A stretch of 8,949 bases of DNA from NCBI GenBank assembly GCA_020442225.1, contig JAGRKR010000616.1:1-8949 (forward strand), given 5' to 3'. The notes below the pieces were generated by a model, which did no database searches, had not been told where the DNA came from, and saw only the letters and a list, made by a program, of their open reading frames with translations. Both the position numbers and the translations under genes were made by a program. Below are positions 1 to 5,612 of the stretch, piece by piece; the first letter of the stretch is position 1, and each line of letters begins with the position of its first letter. This stretch comes from Hyphomicrobiaceae bacterium. GTDB taxonomy: Bacteria > Pseudomonadota > Alphaproteobacteria > Rhizobiales > Hyphomicrobiaceae.

Positions 1-329
1 TGGCAGTCCCAGCCGGGGACGTAGTTCGCGTCGAAGCCCATCATCTGGTGCGAGCGCGTGACGACATCCTTCAGCACCTTGTTGAGAGCGGTGCCGATGT
101 GGATGTTGCCGTTGGCGTAGGGTGGGCCATCGTGGAGCAGGTAGGGCCTGCGTCCTTTGGCGTCCCGGCGCAGGCGCTCGTAGAGCCCGAGCTTCTGCCA
201 ACGGGCAAGGAATTGCGGCTCGCGCTCCGGCAGGCCGGCGCGCATGGGGAAATCGGTCTTGGGAAGGTAGAGCGTCTCGGACCAGTCGCGGCCCCCACTC
301 TTCGCCTGCGAAGTCTTGTCCTTGGCCAT
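1..329 (-). CDS. ileS: Isoleucyl-tRNA synthetase, N-terminal part (cut by window edge)
   Basis: Class I aminoacyl-tRNA synthetase that charges tRNA-Ile with isoleucine in the cytoplasm. Only the first 109 codons are present; the rest lies beyond the left edge. The translation begins [13 protein letters not shown]. Residues 14-30 hold the typical start of bacterial IleS ([17 protein letters not shown]), and residues 66-84 hold [19 protein letters not shown], the signature around the ATP-binding HIGH motif. The stretch [11 protein letters not shown], also diagnostic, follows at the edge. The HIGH motif reads HIGT (residues 77-80), with Thr in place of the second His. The ATG at 329 is the first start in frame with these motifs. 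The upstream antiporter gene ends 72 bases before it, so cotranscription is possible. The usual upstream neighbour, ribF, is about 2.6 kb away here. Confidence 0.95.
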   Translation of the reverse strand, partial: MAKDKTSQAKSGGRDWSETLYLPKTDFPMRAGLPEREPQFLARWQKLGLYERLRRDAKGRRPYLLHDGPPYANGNIHIGTALNKVLKDVVTRSHQMMGFDANYVPGWDC

Positions 330-401
330 GCTCTCGATCTTTGCGTGCTGTCTTGGGACGAGCTGCCTTCTAGCAATGCCGCGCCCGACAATCCAGCCGT
401 G

Positions 402-1802
402 TCAGGCCTGATCCTTGCCGGATCGCCCTGAGATTGCGACGGGCGCGGCCGGCTGCTCACTCCCGACGGCCTCCCCGCCCGCCTCCTTGTGGACCAGTGC
501 GAGGGATGCCGCCTCCTGCCGCCGGCGGACGCCCGGCAGGCGGCCCAGCACGCGCACGAGCCAGGCTTGCGCATCCTCGATCTCGTCGATCTCGCGGGAA
601 TAGGCGACGGCGAAGGCCTTGCGCAGATTGGCGATGCCGAGCTCGGCCGCCGCGTGCACGCGCCGCAGAGCCGACATCCAGAGCGGGCTGACGAGCAGGG
701 AAAGCGCGATAACGGTGATGGCCAGCTTGAAGCTCGCCCCGAACAGCAGCCCCGTGCTGGCGCCCGTCGCCGCGATCACGAACGAGAACTCGCCGATCTG
801 GCCCATGGTCAGCCCGGCCGTGAAGGCATCCATGCCGGACAGACCGGCCAACCTGAGAATGAGGATGTTCGACAAGGTCTTGAGGCAGAGCACACCGCAC
901 ACGAAGAGCGTCACCAACTGCCAATTCGCCAGGATGAACGCGACATCGAGCAGAAGTCCGATGGACAGGAAGAAAACGACCATGAGCACGCTCTGGATCG
1001 GCTCCAAGGCCTGGATCGCCTCGCTGCGCAGCTTCGTTCGCCCGACGTAGAGCCCCGCCAGGAAGGCGCCATAGGCGGCCGAAAGGCCCAAGAACCCAGA
1101 GATGGTCGCGGCCACGAAGCAGATCGCAAGGCAGCTCATGGTGACGAGATCGACCCGCCCGGTGACGGTCTCGGCGCCGGGAAAGCCGACCTTGCCGCGC
1201 CGCCCCAGATACCGGATGAACAGGACGAGGCCGCCGACCGCCAGCAGGATCGTGGCGGCGACGGTGGCATCGAGACCGGCTCCGCCTCCGAAAGACCGCG
1301 CCAGGATCAGAATGGGAACGACGGCGATATCCTGGGCGATGAGGACCGCTACCGTGATCCGGCCGATGTTCGAGCGCAGCTCGTCGATATCCTCGAGCAT
1401 CTTCAGCGCCACGGCCGTCGACGACATCGTCATGATGAAGCCGAGCAGCAGCACCTGCTCGACCTTCCAGCCCAGCCAGGCCCCGAAAGCCGCCATGGCC
1501 GCCAGCGCCACGAAGATCTGACCGGCCACCGTGATCACGGCTGGCCTCAAATCCCGCATGAACGCCACGACCGAGATCTCCATCCCGATCACGAACAGCA
1601 GCATGAGCACGCCGAGCTCGGCCAGCAGCGGAATCTGCTCGGTGTTCGGCACGAGGCCGATGCCGGCCGGGCCGAGCACGACGCCAGCGAGGATGTAGCC
1701 GACGATCGGTGGCTGCTTCAGACGCACGAACAGCAGCCCCATGATCACCGCCACCATGGCGACGATGGCTAGCGCGAGCAGTTCTGGCAGGCGCTCTTCC
1801 AA
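402..1802 (-). CDS. Kef-type (CPA2) monovalent cation:proton antiporter, 466 aa
   Basis: Inner-membrane antiporter that would exchange K+ or Na+ for H+, serving pH and ion homeostasis. Residues 1 to about 390 form a Na_H_Exchanger domain of about a dozen hydrophobic helices. Landmarks: PPIVGYILAGVVLGP (31-45), LLFVIGMEI (68-76), MSSTAVALKMLED (126-138), the ion-binding Q157-D158 in AQDIAVVP, GAFLAGLYVG, and GQIGEFSFVIA late in the domain. Full-length KefB/KefC proteins are about 600 residues and carry a cytosolic TrkA-N (RCK) nucleotide-binding domain. Here only about 75 charged residues follow the last helix, with no Rossmann motif, so there is no visible ligand gate. The start is TTG at 1802: a TGA lies in frame 27 bases upstream, no upstream ATG exists, and GGAGGA sits at 1811-1816. 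The ion specificity cannot be read from sequence. It lies between ribF and ileS, where such a gene is not expected. Confidence 0.9.
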   Translation of the reverse strand: MEERLPELLALAIVAMVAVIMGLLFVRLKQPPIVGYILAGVVLGPAGIGLVPNTEQIPLLAELGVLMLLFVIGMEISVVAFMRDLRPAVITVAGQIFVALAAMAAFGAWLGWKVEQVLLLGFIMTMSSTAVALKMLEDIDELRSNIGRITVAVLIAQDIAVVPILILARSFGGGAGLDATVAATILLAVGGLVLFIRYLGRRGKVGFPGAETVTGRVDLVTMSCLAICFVAATISGFLGLSAAYGAFLAGLYVGRTKLRSEAIQALEPIQSVLMVVFFLSIGLLLDVAFILANWQLVTLFVCGVLCLKTLSNILILRLAGLSGMDAFTAGLTMGQIGEFSFVIAATGASTGLLFGASFKLAITVIALSLLVSPLWMSALRRVHAAAELGIANLRKAFAVAYSREIDEIEDAQAWLVRVLGRLPGVRRRQEAASLALVHKEAGGEAVGSEQPAAPVAISGRSGKDQA

Positions 1803-1810
1803 GAGCCTCT

Positions 1811-1816
1811 TCCTCC
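1811..1816 (-). promoter_or_regulatory. Shine-Dalgarno site fixing the TTG start of the antiporter
   Basis: On the minus strand GGAGGA reads from 1816 to 1811, ending 8 bases before the TTG at 1802-1800. Because the start codon is not ATG, this strong site is the main evidence for it. An ATG at 1832-1830 lies in another frame and leads into a non-membrane, Arg/Gly-rich shadow translation. Confidence 0.7.
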
Positions 1817-2187
1817 ACCTCTCTGTTCATTGGCGCGGTAGTGACGTCGATGCAGCCGGATGCGCTGGCCCGTCGAGCGCGCAAATCGCACTCACAAGAA
1901 ACGCCACGGCCGCGACGGGATCATGGCGCTCGCACCTATGACCGCGACACGGCCATTCCACGCGCAACACACAAAAAGGGGGAAAGTTGTCGTCTTTTCA
2001 GCGCGCTGGCAGCCGGCCCAGGTAATCGGCCCGGATTCGGGCCGTGCCAATCTGTAGAATCAGGTTAACAGAATGAGGTAAAGTTGCAACAGTCAGCACT
2101 TTGTAGACAGCCCCCCTTCTTCACAGTGCGAAGCCTTCCCATCTGTTCGTTGAACGCGGATTAGTTTAGTGTGTGAGCAGGTGCCAC
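1817..2187. other. Divergent intergenic region between antiporter and secreted protein
   Basis: About 370 bases without a convincing gene. This is the control region for two genes transcribed away from each other. It contains an A5-G5 run at 1973-1982, a perfect hairpin at 2027-2044, and a lower-GC stretch at 2051-2110 that includes TAGAAT (2055-2060), a fair -10 hexamer without a good -35 partner. TTGCAA at 2084-2089 has only a 14-base gap to its best -10. I cannot name a promoter for either gene with confidence. Short open frames here lack a ribosome site and recognisable protein features. Confidence 0.5.
2027..2044. other. Perfect 7-bp hairpin with GATT loop in the divergent intergenic region
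   Basis: CGGCCCG (2027-2033) and CGGGCCG (2038-2044) pair perfectly around the 4-base loop GATT. No T-run follows on either strand, so it does not look like an intrinsic terminator. It could be an operator dyad or part of the 5' leader of the plus-strand secreted protein, whose start is about 150 bases away. Confidence 0.45.
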
Positions 2188-2196
2188 GGGAGACGC

Positions 2197-2835
2197 ATGA
2201 TGATCACCAAGACCTCCTTCAAGCGCTCTTTGGCTTCGGTTGCGACCCTGGCCATGCTGCTCGGTGCAGCCGGCACTGCATCCGCCCAGAGCTACGGCTC
2301 GCCGCAGGTCCAGGATGACCGCGCGCCCGGCTTCGAAGAGCCGCGACGCGTGCCTGATGGTCAGAGCTTCGACGTCGTGCGGGCCGTGCTGGTCGAACGG
2401 TCGTCGACCGGCTTCCACGACGTCGCCCCGCTGCGACGGCTCGAATACGTGCTCGGCAGGCAGCAGTTCGTCTACCTGGAGATGGTCAATCCCGACTCTG
2501 TCCACAGCAACGGACGCCTGACCGCGAATTTCGAGATCGCCATGGAGCTGCGCGACGACAACGGCCGTCGCGTCTGGCAGCTCGACCAGCCGATCCGGAC
2601 GAGCGTGCATGCCGACGGCGGCGAAGGCCAGCGCATCACCAAGGCCTTCGTCAACGTCTGGGTGCGCTTCAACGAGCTGCAAAGCCGCCGCCACTACCTC
2701 TCGATCCTGGTGCGGGACACCAAGTCGGGTCAAGAGTCGCGCCGCGAGGTGTACTTCGACGTGGCCCAGGGCTCCCGTCCGGGGAGCCCGCCGTCCGGCC
2801 CCGACAGCCAGCATCGCTCGCCGCACAAGAACTGA
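2197..2835 (+). CDS. Secreted (periplasmic) protein of unknown function, 212 aa
   Basis: I do not recognise the family. The first 30 residues form a clear Sec signal peptide: a basic n-region with K5, K9 and R10, a hydrophobic core (residues 12-25) and an ASA/Q cleavage site after residue 30. There is no lipobox Cys, so a soluble periplasmic or secreted product of about 182 residues is expected. The mature part alternates hydrophobic and polar residues like a beta-sandwich, e.g. QQFVYLEMVNP, NFEIAMELRDDNGRRVWQ, HYLSILVRDTKSGQ and EVYFDV, and ends in a Pro/Ser/His-rich tail. GGGAG at 2188-2192 fits ATG at 2197 (4-base gap) or the adjacent ATG at 2200 (7-base gap). A GTG at 2173 would open the same frame but lies before the ribosome site. 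The gene is divergent from the antiporter and convergent with ribF, so it is probably transcribed alone. Confidence 0.8.
   Translation: MMITKTSFKRSLASVATLAMLLGAAGTASAQSYGSPQVQDDRAPGFEEPRRVPDGQSFDVVRAVLVERSSTGFHDVAPLRRLEYVLGRQQFVYLEMVNPDSVHSNGRLTANFEIAMELRDDNGRRVWQLDQPIRTSVHADGGEGQRITKAFVNVWVRFNELQSRRHYLSILVRDTKSGQESRREVYFDVAQGSRPGSPPSGPDSQHRSPHKN
2769..2789 (+). other. Perfect 8-bp hairpin inside the 3' end of the secreted-protein gene
   Basis: GGGCTCCC (2769-2776) pairs with GGGAGCCC (2782-2789) around a 5-base loop. It lies within the coding sequence, in the codons for the GSRPGSP stretch of the low-complexity tail, 44 bases before the stop codon. No T-run follows. It may stabilise the mRNA 3' end or be a by-product of the Pro/Gly/Ser codons. 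Confidence 0.4.
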
Positions 2836-2874
2836 ATCGACACGGCGACGTCGGCGCAGAGCCCCAGTGCATCG

Positions 2875-2903
2875 CCACGGGCCGACCCGGAGTTGGTCCG
2901 TGG
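2875..2903 (+). terminator. Candidate terminator hairpin after the secreted-protein gene
   Basis: CCACGGGCC (2875-2883) pairs with GGTCCGTGG (2895-2903): nine pairs including one G-U wobble, with an 11-base loop, starting 40 bases after the stop codon. The bases after it (CTCTTGTGG) are only weakly T-rich, so intrinsic termination is plausible but not strong. Confidence 0.35.
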
Positions 2904-2952
2904 CTCTTGTGGCGTGCGCCGTCGATCGAGCCTTGCCTCGATGGGCGACACG

Positions 2953-2969
2953 CGCGGCCGCGGGCCGCG
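2953..2969 (-). terminator. Candidate hairpin directly after ribF
   Basis: CGCGGCC (2953-2959) and GGCCGCG (2963-2969) form a perfect 7-bp all-GC stem with a 3-base loop, 3 bases past the ribF stop codon (2975-2973) in the minus-strand reading direction. No T-run follows, so it may be a weak terminator or a 3'-end protecting structure. Confidence 0.3.
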
Positions 2970-2972
2970 GCT

Positions 2973-3941
2973 TCAGCGCAGGGGCCCCTTGCCCACGGCA
3001 GCCAGGATCTGCCGCGCCTTGGCGCAATCCGCAGCGATCTGCACCTTCAGGCTGTCGCCGTCCGGGAAGGCCCGATCGGGCCGGATGTGCTCGACGAACG
3101 CCACTTCGATCGCACGTCCGTAGATGTCGCCTGAAAAGTCGAACAGGAAGACCTCGAGCACTGGCAGCCCATTGTCGAACGTCGGGCGCGTGCCGAGGTA
3201 GGCCGCGCCTTCGAAGCGCTGTCCGGCCAGATGGACATGCACGGCATAGATGCCGTGCGCCAATGCACAGCCGCGCGGCAGGGCGAGGTTCGCCGTCGGG
3301 AAGCCGAGGCCGGTGCCGCGCTTGGCGCCGCCGACGACGGTCCCCGAGATGCGCCAGAAGTAGCCGAGATCCTCGGCAGCCCCCTTGACGTCGCCCTCGG
3401 CGATCTTGCCGCGCACCGCGCTCGAGGAGAACACCTCGCCGCCTTCCGCGACGGGCTCGACGACGGTGACGCCGACGCCGCGCGACTTGGCGATGGACTC
3501 CAGCAGGGCTGGACTGCCGCCGCGCCCCTTGCCGAAGAAGAAATCATAGCCGACGACGATGTGGCTCACCGCGAGCTCACCGAGCAGGACATCCACCACG
3601 AACGTCTCGGCGGGCATCTCCGCGAGGCGCGCGTCGAACGGCAGCTGTATCACGACGTCGATGCCGATCGACTCGAGTAATGCCAGCTTCTGCTCGAAGG
3701 TCGTGAGACGGAAGACGGGCTTTTGTGGATGGAAATACTCGCGGGGGTGCGGCTCGAACAGCATCACCGCCGCCTTGCGCCCACCGGCCCTGGCCCGCTC
3801 GACCACGGTGTCGAGCAGCACGCGGTGGCCCCGGTGCAAGCCGTCGAAGTTGCCGATCGCGAGCACCGCGCCCTTGATCGAGTCCGGCAGCGCGCCGCCG
3901 CCCTCGTAGACCTCAAGCTTCGTGGATATCTGCCCTGCCAT
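2973..3941 (-). CDS. ribF: Bifunctional riboflavin kinase / FAD synthetase, 322 aa
   Basis: Makes FMN from riboflavin plus ATP, then FAD from FMN plus ATP, in the cytoplasm. The N-terminal FMN adenylyltransferase domain (about 22-190) carries the nucleotidyltransferase motif GNFDGLHRGH (30-39), FEPHPREYF (62-70), VVGYDFFFGKGRGG (129-142) and SSSAVR (172-177). The C-terminal riboflavin kinase domain (about 195-315) carries GTGLGFPTANL (209-219), whose T216 and N218 match the Mg/ATP-binding PTAN motif, then GTRPTF, and EVFLFDFSGDIYG. Length and domain order are normal for the family. ATG at 3941 has AGGGG about 9 bases upstream. The hydratase gene ends 121 bases upstream on the same strand. ileS, its usual downstream partner, is displaced by two genes. 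Confidence 0.96.
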   Translation of the reverse strand: MAGQISTKLEVYEGGGALPDSIKGAVLAIGNFDGLHRGHRVLLDTVVERARAGGRKAAVMLFEPHPREYFHPQKPVFRLTTFEQKLALLESIGIDVVIQLPFDARLAEMPAETFVVDVLLGELAVSHIVVGYDFFFGKGRGGSPALLESIAKSRGVGVTVVEPVAEGGEVFSSSAVRGKIAEGDVKGAAEDLGYFWRISGTVVGGAKRGTGLGFPTANLALPRGCALAHGIYAVHVHLAGQRFEGAAYLGTRPTFDNGLPVLEVFLFDFSGDIYGRAIEVAFVEHIRPDRAFPDGDSLKVQIAADCAKARQILAAVGKGPLR

Positions 3942-4030
3942 GAGGGTGCGCCCCTGCCTCGCCCGACCATCGATCGCGGAGTGTTATAGCCGGGAGGCAC
4001 TGCGACGGCGAGGCCGCATGAGGCCGTGCG

Positions 4031-4042
4031 ATGTTGCACCGC
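4031..4042 (+). repeat. Third, inverted copy of the 12-mer found upstream of the hydratase gene
   Basis: ATGTTGCACCGC matches, at 11 of 12 bases and in opposite orientation, the two GCGGCGCAACAT copies at 4541-4580. It lies in the 121-base gap between the hydratase stop codon and the ribF start, about 90 bases upstream of ribF. The repeats therefore flank the hydratase gene. An imperfect TGCGG-T-CCGCA dyad follows at 4047-4057. Confidence 0.45.
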
Positions 4043-4062
4043 GCGTTGCGGTCCGCACCGGA

Positions 4063-4500
4063 CTATTTCGGACGGGCGGGCACCATCAGGATGGCTTCGC
4101 CCTCGAGCACGGGCTTGTCCGCGACGAGGCAGGCGCAATCGAAACGGACACGGCGCTTCGCCGGCATCAGCTCGACGACCGAGACGCGCGCCAGAACGTC
4201 GTCGCCGATCCGGACCGGCGCACGGAAATTGAGCGTCTGGGAGACGTAGATGGCGCCGGGACCCGGCAGCTCCATACCGAACACGGCCGAAATATAGCCC
4301 GCCGTCAGAATGCCGTGCGCGATGCGCTCTTTGAACATCGTCTTCTCGGCGTAGCCGTGATCGAGATGAATCGGGTTCTTGTCGCCGGTGATGTCCGCGA
4401 AGCTGAAGATGTCAGCTTCCGTCACCCGCTTGGCGAAGGTTGCGGACATGCCGAGCTCGATGTCCTCGAAGAAATACGACTTGCGCGTCACGATCGTCAT
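4063..4500 (-). CDS. MaoC/PhaJ-like (R)-specific enoyl-CoA hydratase, 145 aa
   Basis: Single hot-dog domain protein of the MaoC family. Members hydrate trans-2-enoyl-CoA to (R)-3-hydroxyacyl-CoA, linking beta-oxidation or fatty-acid intermediates to polyhydroxyalkanoate or secondary pathways. The hydratase-2 motif is clear: FADITGDKNPIHLD (34-47) places Asp40 and His45 five residues apart, as in the catalytic Asp-His pair of PhaJ. It is followed by RIAHGILTAGYIS on the central helix. YVSQTLNFRAPVRIGD is the second conserved strand region. Length is typical for one-domain hydratases. ATG at 4500 has AAGGA 11 bases upstream, a rather long spacing. In rhizobial genomes a MaoC-like gene is often found beside ribF, which this layout matches. 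Its real substrate is not known from sequence. The upstream 12-bp repeat pair may be its operator. Confidence 0.88.
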   Translation of the reverse strand: MTIVTRKSYFFEDIELGMSATFAKRVTEADIFSFADITGDKNPIHLDHGYAEKTMFKERIAHGILTAGYISAVFGMELPGPGAIYVSQTLNFRAPVRIGDDVLARVSVVELMPAKRRVRFDCACLVADKPVLEGEAILMVPARPK

Positions 4501-4540
4501 CGACGGTGAGTTCCTTGTGGCTCATGGGTCCCCGAATGCC

Positions 4541-4580
4541 GCGGCGCAACATTACTCGCGACTCGTGTGCGGCGCAACAT
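4541..4580. repeat. 12-bp direct repeat pair (GCGGCGCAACAT) upstream of the hydratase gene
   Basis: The same 12-mer occurs at 4541-4552 and 4569-4580, start to start 28 bases, 41 to 80 bases upstream of the hydratase start. The second copy extends to TGC-GGC-GCA, a TGC-N3-GCA dyad. From memory, such cores resemble PhaR sites of alphaproteobacteria, which would suit a PhaJ-like gene, but this is unverified. A spacing of 28 bases (nearly three helical turns) would put two bound dimers on about the same DNA face. Confidence 0.55.
4549..4577 (-). promoter_or_regulatory. Candidate promoter of the hydratase gene, overlapped by the repeats
   Basis: On the minus strand TTGCGC (4577-4572) and TAATGT (4554-4549) are separated by exactly 17 bases. 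Each hexamer matches only three of six consensus positions, so the call rests mainly on spacing and place, about 50 bases before the start codon. The distal repeat covers the -35 and the proximal repeat overlaps the -10, an arrangement that would suit repression. Confidence 0.3.
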
Positions 4581-4586
4581 AGGCGA

Positions 4587-4605
4587 GGCCGCCGCTCCGG
4601 CGGCC
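4587..4605. other. Perfect 8-bp hairpin between the divergent hydratase and trcR genes
   Basis: GGCCGCCG (4587-4594) pairs with CGGCGGCC (4598-4605) around the loop CTC. It is too far from either gene's 3' end to be their terminator and has no T-run. With the next hairpin it makes a structured block between the two promoters. Confidence 0.4.
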
Positions 4606-4614
4606 GCTGGGGAT

Positions 4615-4639
4615 TGTGGCCCCCGCCCCACAGGCCACA
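4615..4639. other. 7-bp hairpin in the hydratase-trcR intergenic region
   Basis: TGTGGCC (4615-4621) pairs perfectly with GGCCACA (4633-4639) across an 11-base C-rich loop. A smaller dyad, GTTC-ACGAT-GAAC, follows at about 4650-4662. These may be protein-binding dyads or chance structure in GC-rich DNA. Confidence 0.3.
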
Positions 4640-4705
4640 TCGTAACCGTTGTTCACGATGAACGCGCGCGCTCCTCCGGCCCGTCGCTCCCGCTCATGCT
4701 TCCGT

Positions 4706-4735
4706 TTGCCTATCCGCCTGCATCAACTATATAAG
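4706..4735 (+). promoter_or_regulatory. Candidate sigma-70-type promoter of trcR
   Basis: TTGCCT (4706-4711) is followed after 16 bases by TATATA (4728-4733), or after 18 bases by TATAAG (4730-4735). This is the most AT-rich spot in an otherwise GC-rich intergenic region. Transcription would begin near 4741, giving a leader of about 67 bases that contains the UUCG hairpin and the ribosome site. Confidence 0.5.
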
Positions 4736-4770
4736 GTGTGATCCCAGCTCGAACGAATGACGGTTGCCGT

Positions 4771-4800
4771 GCGTGCCTTCGGGCATGCGGGCATGGAGGA
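4771..4800 (+). promoter_or_regulatory. trcR leader: cUUCGg hairpin directly ahead of the Shine-Dalgarno site
   Basis: GCGTGCC (4771-4777) pairs with GGCATGC (4782-4788), seven pairs with one G-U wobble, around TTCG. A C-UUCG-G loop is among the most stable known RNA tetraloops. Six bases later comes GGAGGA (4795-4800), then a 7-base gap to ATG 4808. This pins the trcR start at 4808 rather than at the in-frame ATG at 4757, which would put the hairpin inside the coding sequence. Confidence 0.6.
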
Positions 4801-4807
4801 CATATTC

Positions 4808-5554
4808 ATGACGCGCAAACCATTGATGCCCAAAGCCACGGCCGTTTGGCTGGTGGAGAACACTTCTCTTTCGTTCGATCAGATCGCCGAATTCTGCGGC
4901 TTGCACATGCTCGAGGTGAAGGGCATCGCGGACGGTGACGTGGCTCAGGGCATCAAGGGCCTCGACCCCATCTCGTCCGGCCAGTTGACCCGCGAAGAGA
5001 TCCTGCAAGCCGAGGAGAACCCGGATTATCGCCTGAGGCTGCTGGAATCGAAGGTCGAAATCCCCACGGTCAAGCGCAAGCGCGGCCCCCGGTACACGCC
5101 CGTCTCGCGTCGCCAGGACCGGCCGAATGCCATTCTCTGGCTGCTCCGCAACCATCCAGAGCTCAAGGACAGCCAGATCATGCGCCTGGTCGGCACGACG
5201 AAACCGACGATCGAATCCATTCGCGAGCGCACGCACTGGAACTCGGCTAACCTACAGCCGCAGGACCCGGTCACCCTCGGCCTGTGCTCGCAGATCGACC
5301 TCGATGCCGAGGTGAAGAAGTCGGCGCGCCACTTCGAGCACCGCGAGAGCGACGAGACGGTCGATGAGGCCGAGAAGGCCGGCACACTGCTGCGCACCGA
5401 GGAGACGACCGGCGGCCTGCTGTCGCGTGAATCGATGGAAGAGAAGAAGGCCGCGCAGCCCGAGATGACCCGCGAGGAGACCGAGGCGGAGGAGACGCAG
5501 CGCGTCTTCGAGAAGCTCAAGAGCCTCAAGACCGGCGACGAAGCCGCGACCTGA
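4808..5554 (+). CDS. trcR: DUF1013 family cell-cycle transcriptional regulator TrcR, 248 aa
   Basis: Alphaproteobacterial DNA-binding regulator of the DUF1013 family, annotated as the cell-cycle regulator TrcR. The N-terminus PLMPKATAVWLVENTSLSFD (5-24) is the family hallmark. A first helix-turn-helix-like segment spans about residues 22-45 (FDQIAEFCGLHMLEVKGIADG). A basic patch KRKRGPRYTP follows, and then a second helix-turn-helix-like region with NAILWLLRNHPELKDSQIMR and GTTKPTIESIRERTHWN (about 105-148). The last 75 or so residues are highly charged, rich in Glu and Lys, and probably helical or disordered. ATG 4808 is chosen for its GGAGGA site 7 bases upstream and because homologues, as I recall, begin close to the PLMPKATAVW motif. 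The gene stands alone, divergent from the hydratase and convergent with the dehydrogenase. Its targets cannot be told from the sequence. Confidence 0.9.
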   Translation: MTRKPLMPKATAVWLVENTSLSFDQIAEFCGLHMLEVKGIADGDVAQGIKGLDPISSGQLTREEILQAEENPDYRLRLLESKVEIPTVKRKRGPRYTPVSRRQDRPNAILWLLRNHPELKDSQIMRLVGTTKPTIESIRERTHWNSANLQPQDPVTLGLCSQIDLDAEVKKSARHFEHRESDETVDEAEKAGTLLRTEETTGGLLSRESMEEKKAAQPEMTREETEAEETQRVFEKLKSLKTGDEAAT

Positions 5555-5568
5555 CCGGGGCTCCGGTC
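5553..5568 (+). other. 6-bp hairpin overlapping the trcR stop codon
   Basis: GACCGG (5553-5558) pairs with CCGGTC (5563-5568) around GGCT. The first two bases belong to the trcR TGA stop. It is short and has no T-run; it may add 3'-end stability to the transcript ahead of the stronger hairpin at 5613. Confidence 0.35.
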
Positions 5569-5612
5569 TGGGCCGTCCGCCCGTCACCCGCCTGTCGCCG
5601 AACCGGAACGTC

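Noticed and set aside
402..424. Short dyads at the antiporter stop codon (TCAGGCCTGA, and GATCC/GGATC) as a terminator before ileS
   Set aside because: The stems are only 5 bp long, lie largely inside the coding sequence, and lack a T-run, so they do not support a terminator call.
489..1772. A 427-codon open frame on the plus strand antisense to the antiporter
   Set aside because: Its translation is rich in Asp, Arg, His and Gln in a pattern typical of antisense frames opposite membrane proteins in GC-rich DNA, and no motif is seen. The opposite strand encodes a recognisable antiporter.
1860..2057. A 65-codon plus-strand open frame in the divergent intergenic region
   Set aside because: It has no ribosome site, an Arg/Lys-rich start without structure, and ends by chance after a hairpin. 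There is no support for translation.
2050..2078. TTAA-type element near 2065 as a possible CtrA box
   Set aside because: GGTTAACAGAATG has one TTAA half but the second half expected seven bases later is absent (AGGT), so the CtrA consensus TTAA-N7-TTAA is not met.
2161..3027. A 288-codon open frame on the minus strand antisense to the secreted-protein gene
   Set aside because: It overlaps a gene with a good ribosome site and signal peptide and runs into the ribF end. Its sequence is low-complexity and matches no family I know.
4757..4807. A 17-codon N-terminal extension of trcR from the ATG at 4757
   Set aside because: It lies within the likely leader, spans the UUCG hairpin and the GGAGGA site, has no ribosome site of its own, and adds residues before the conserved family start.
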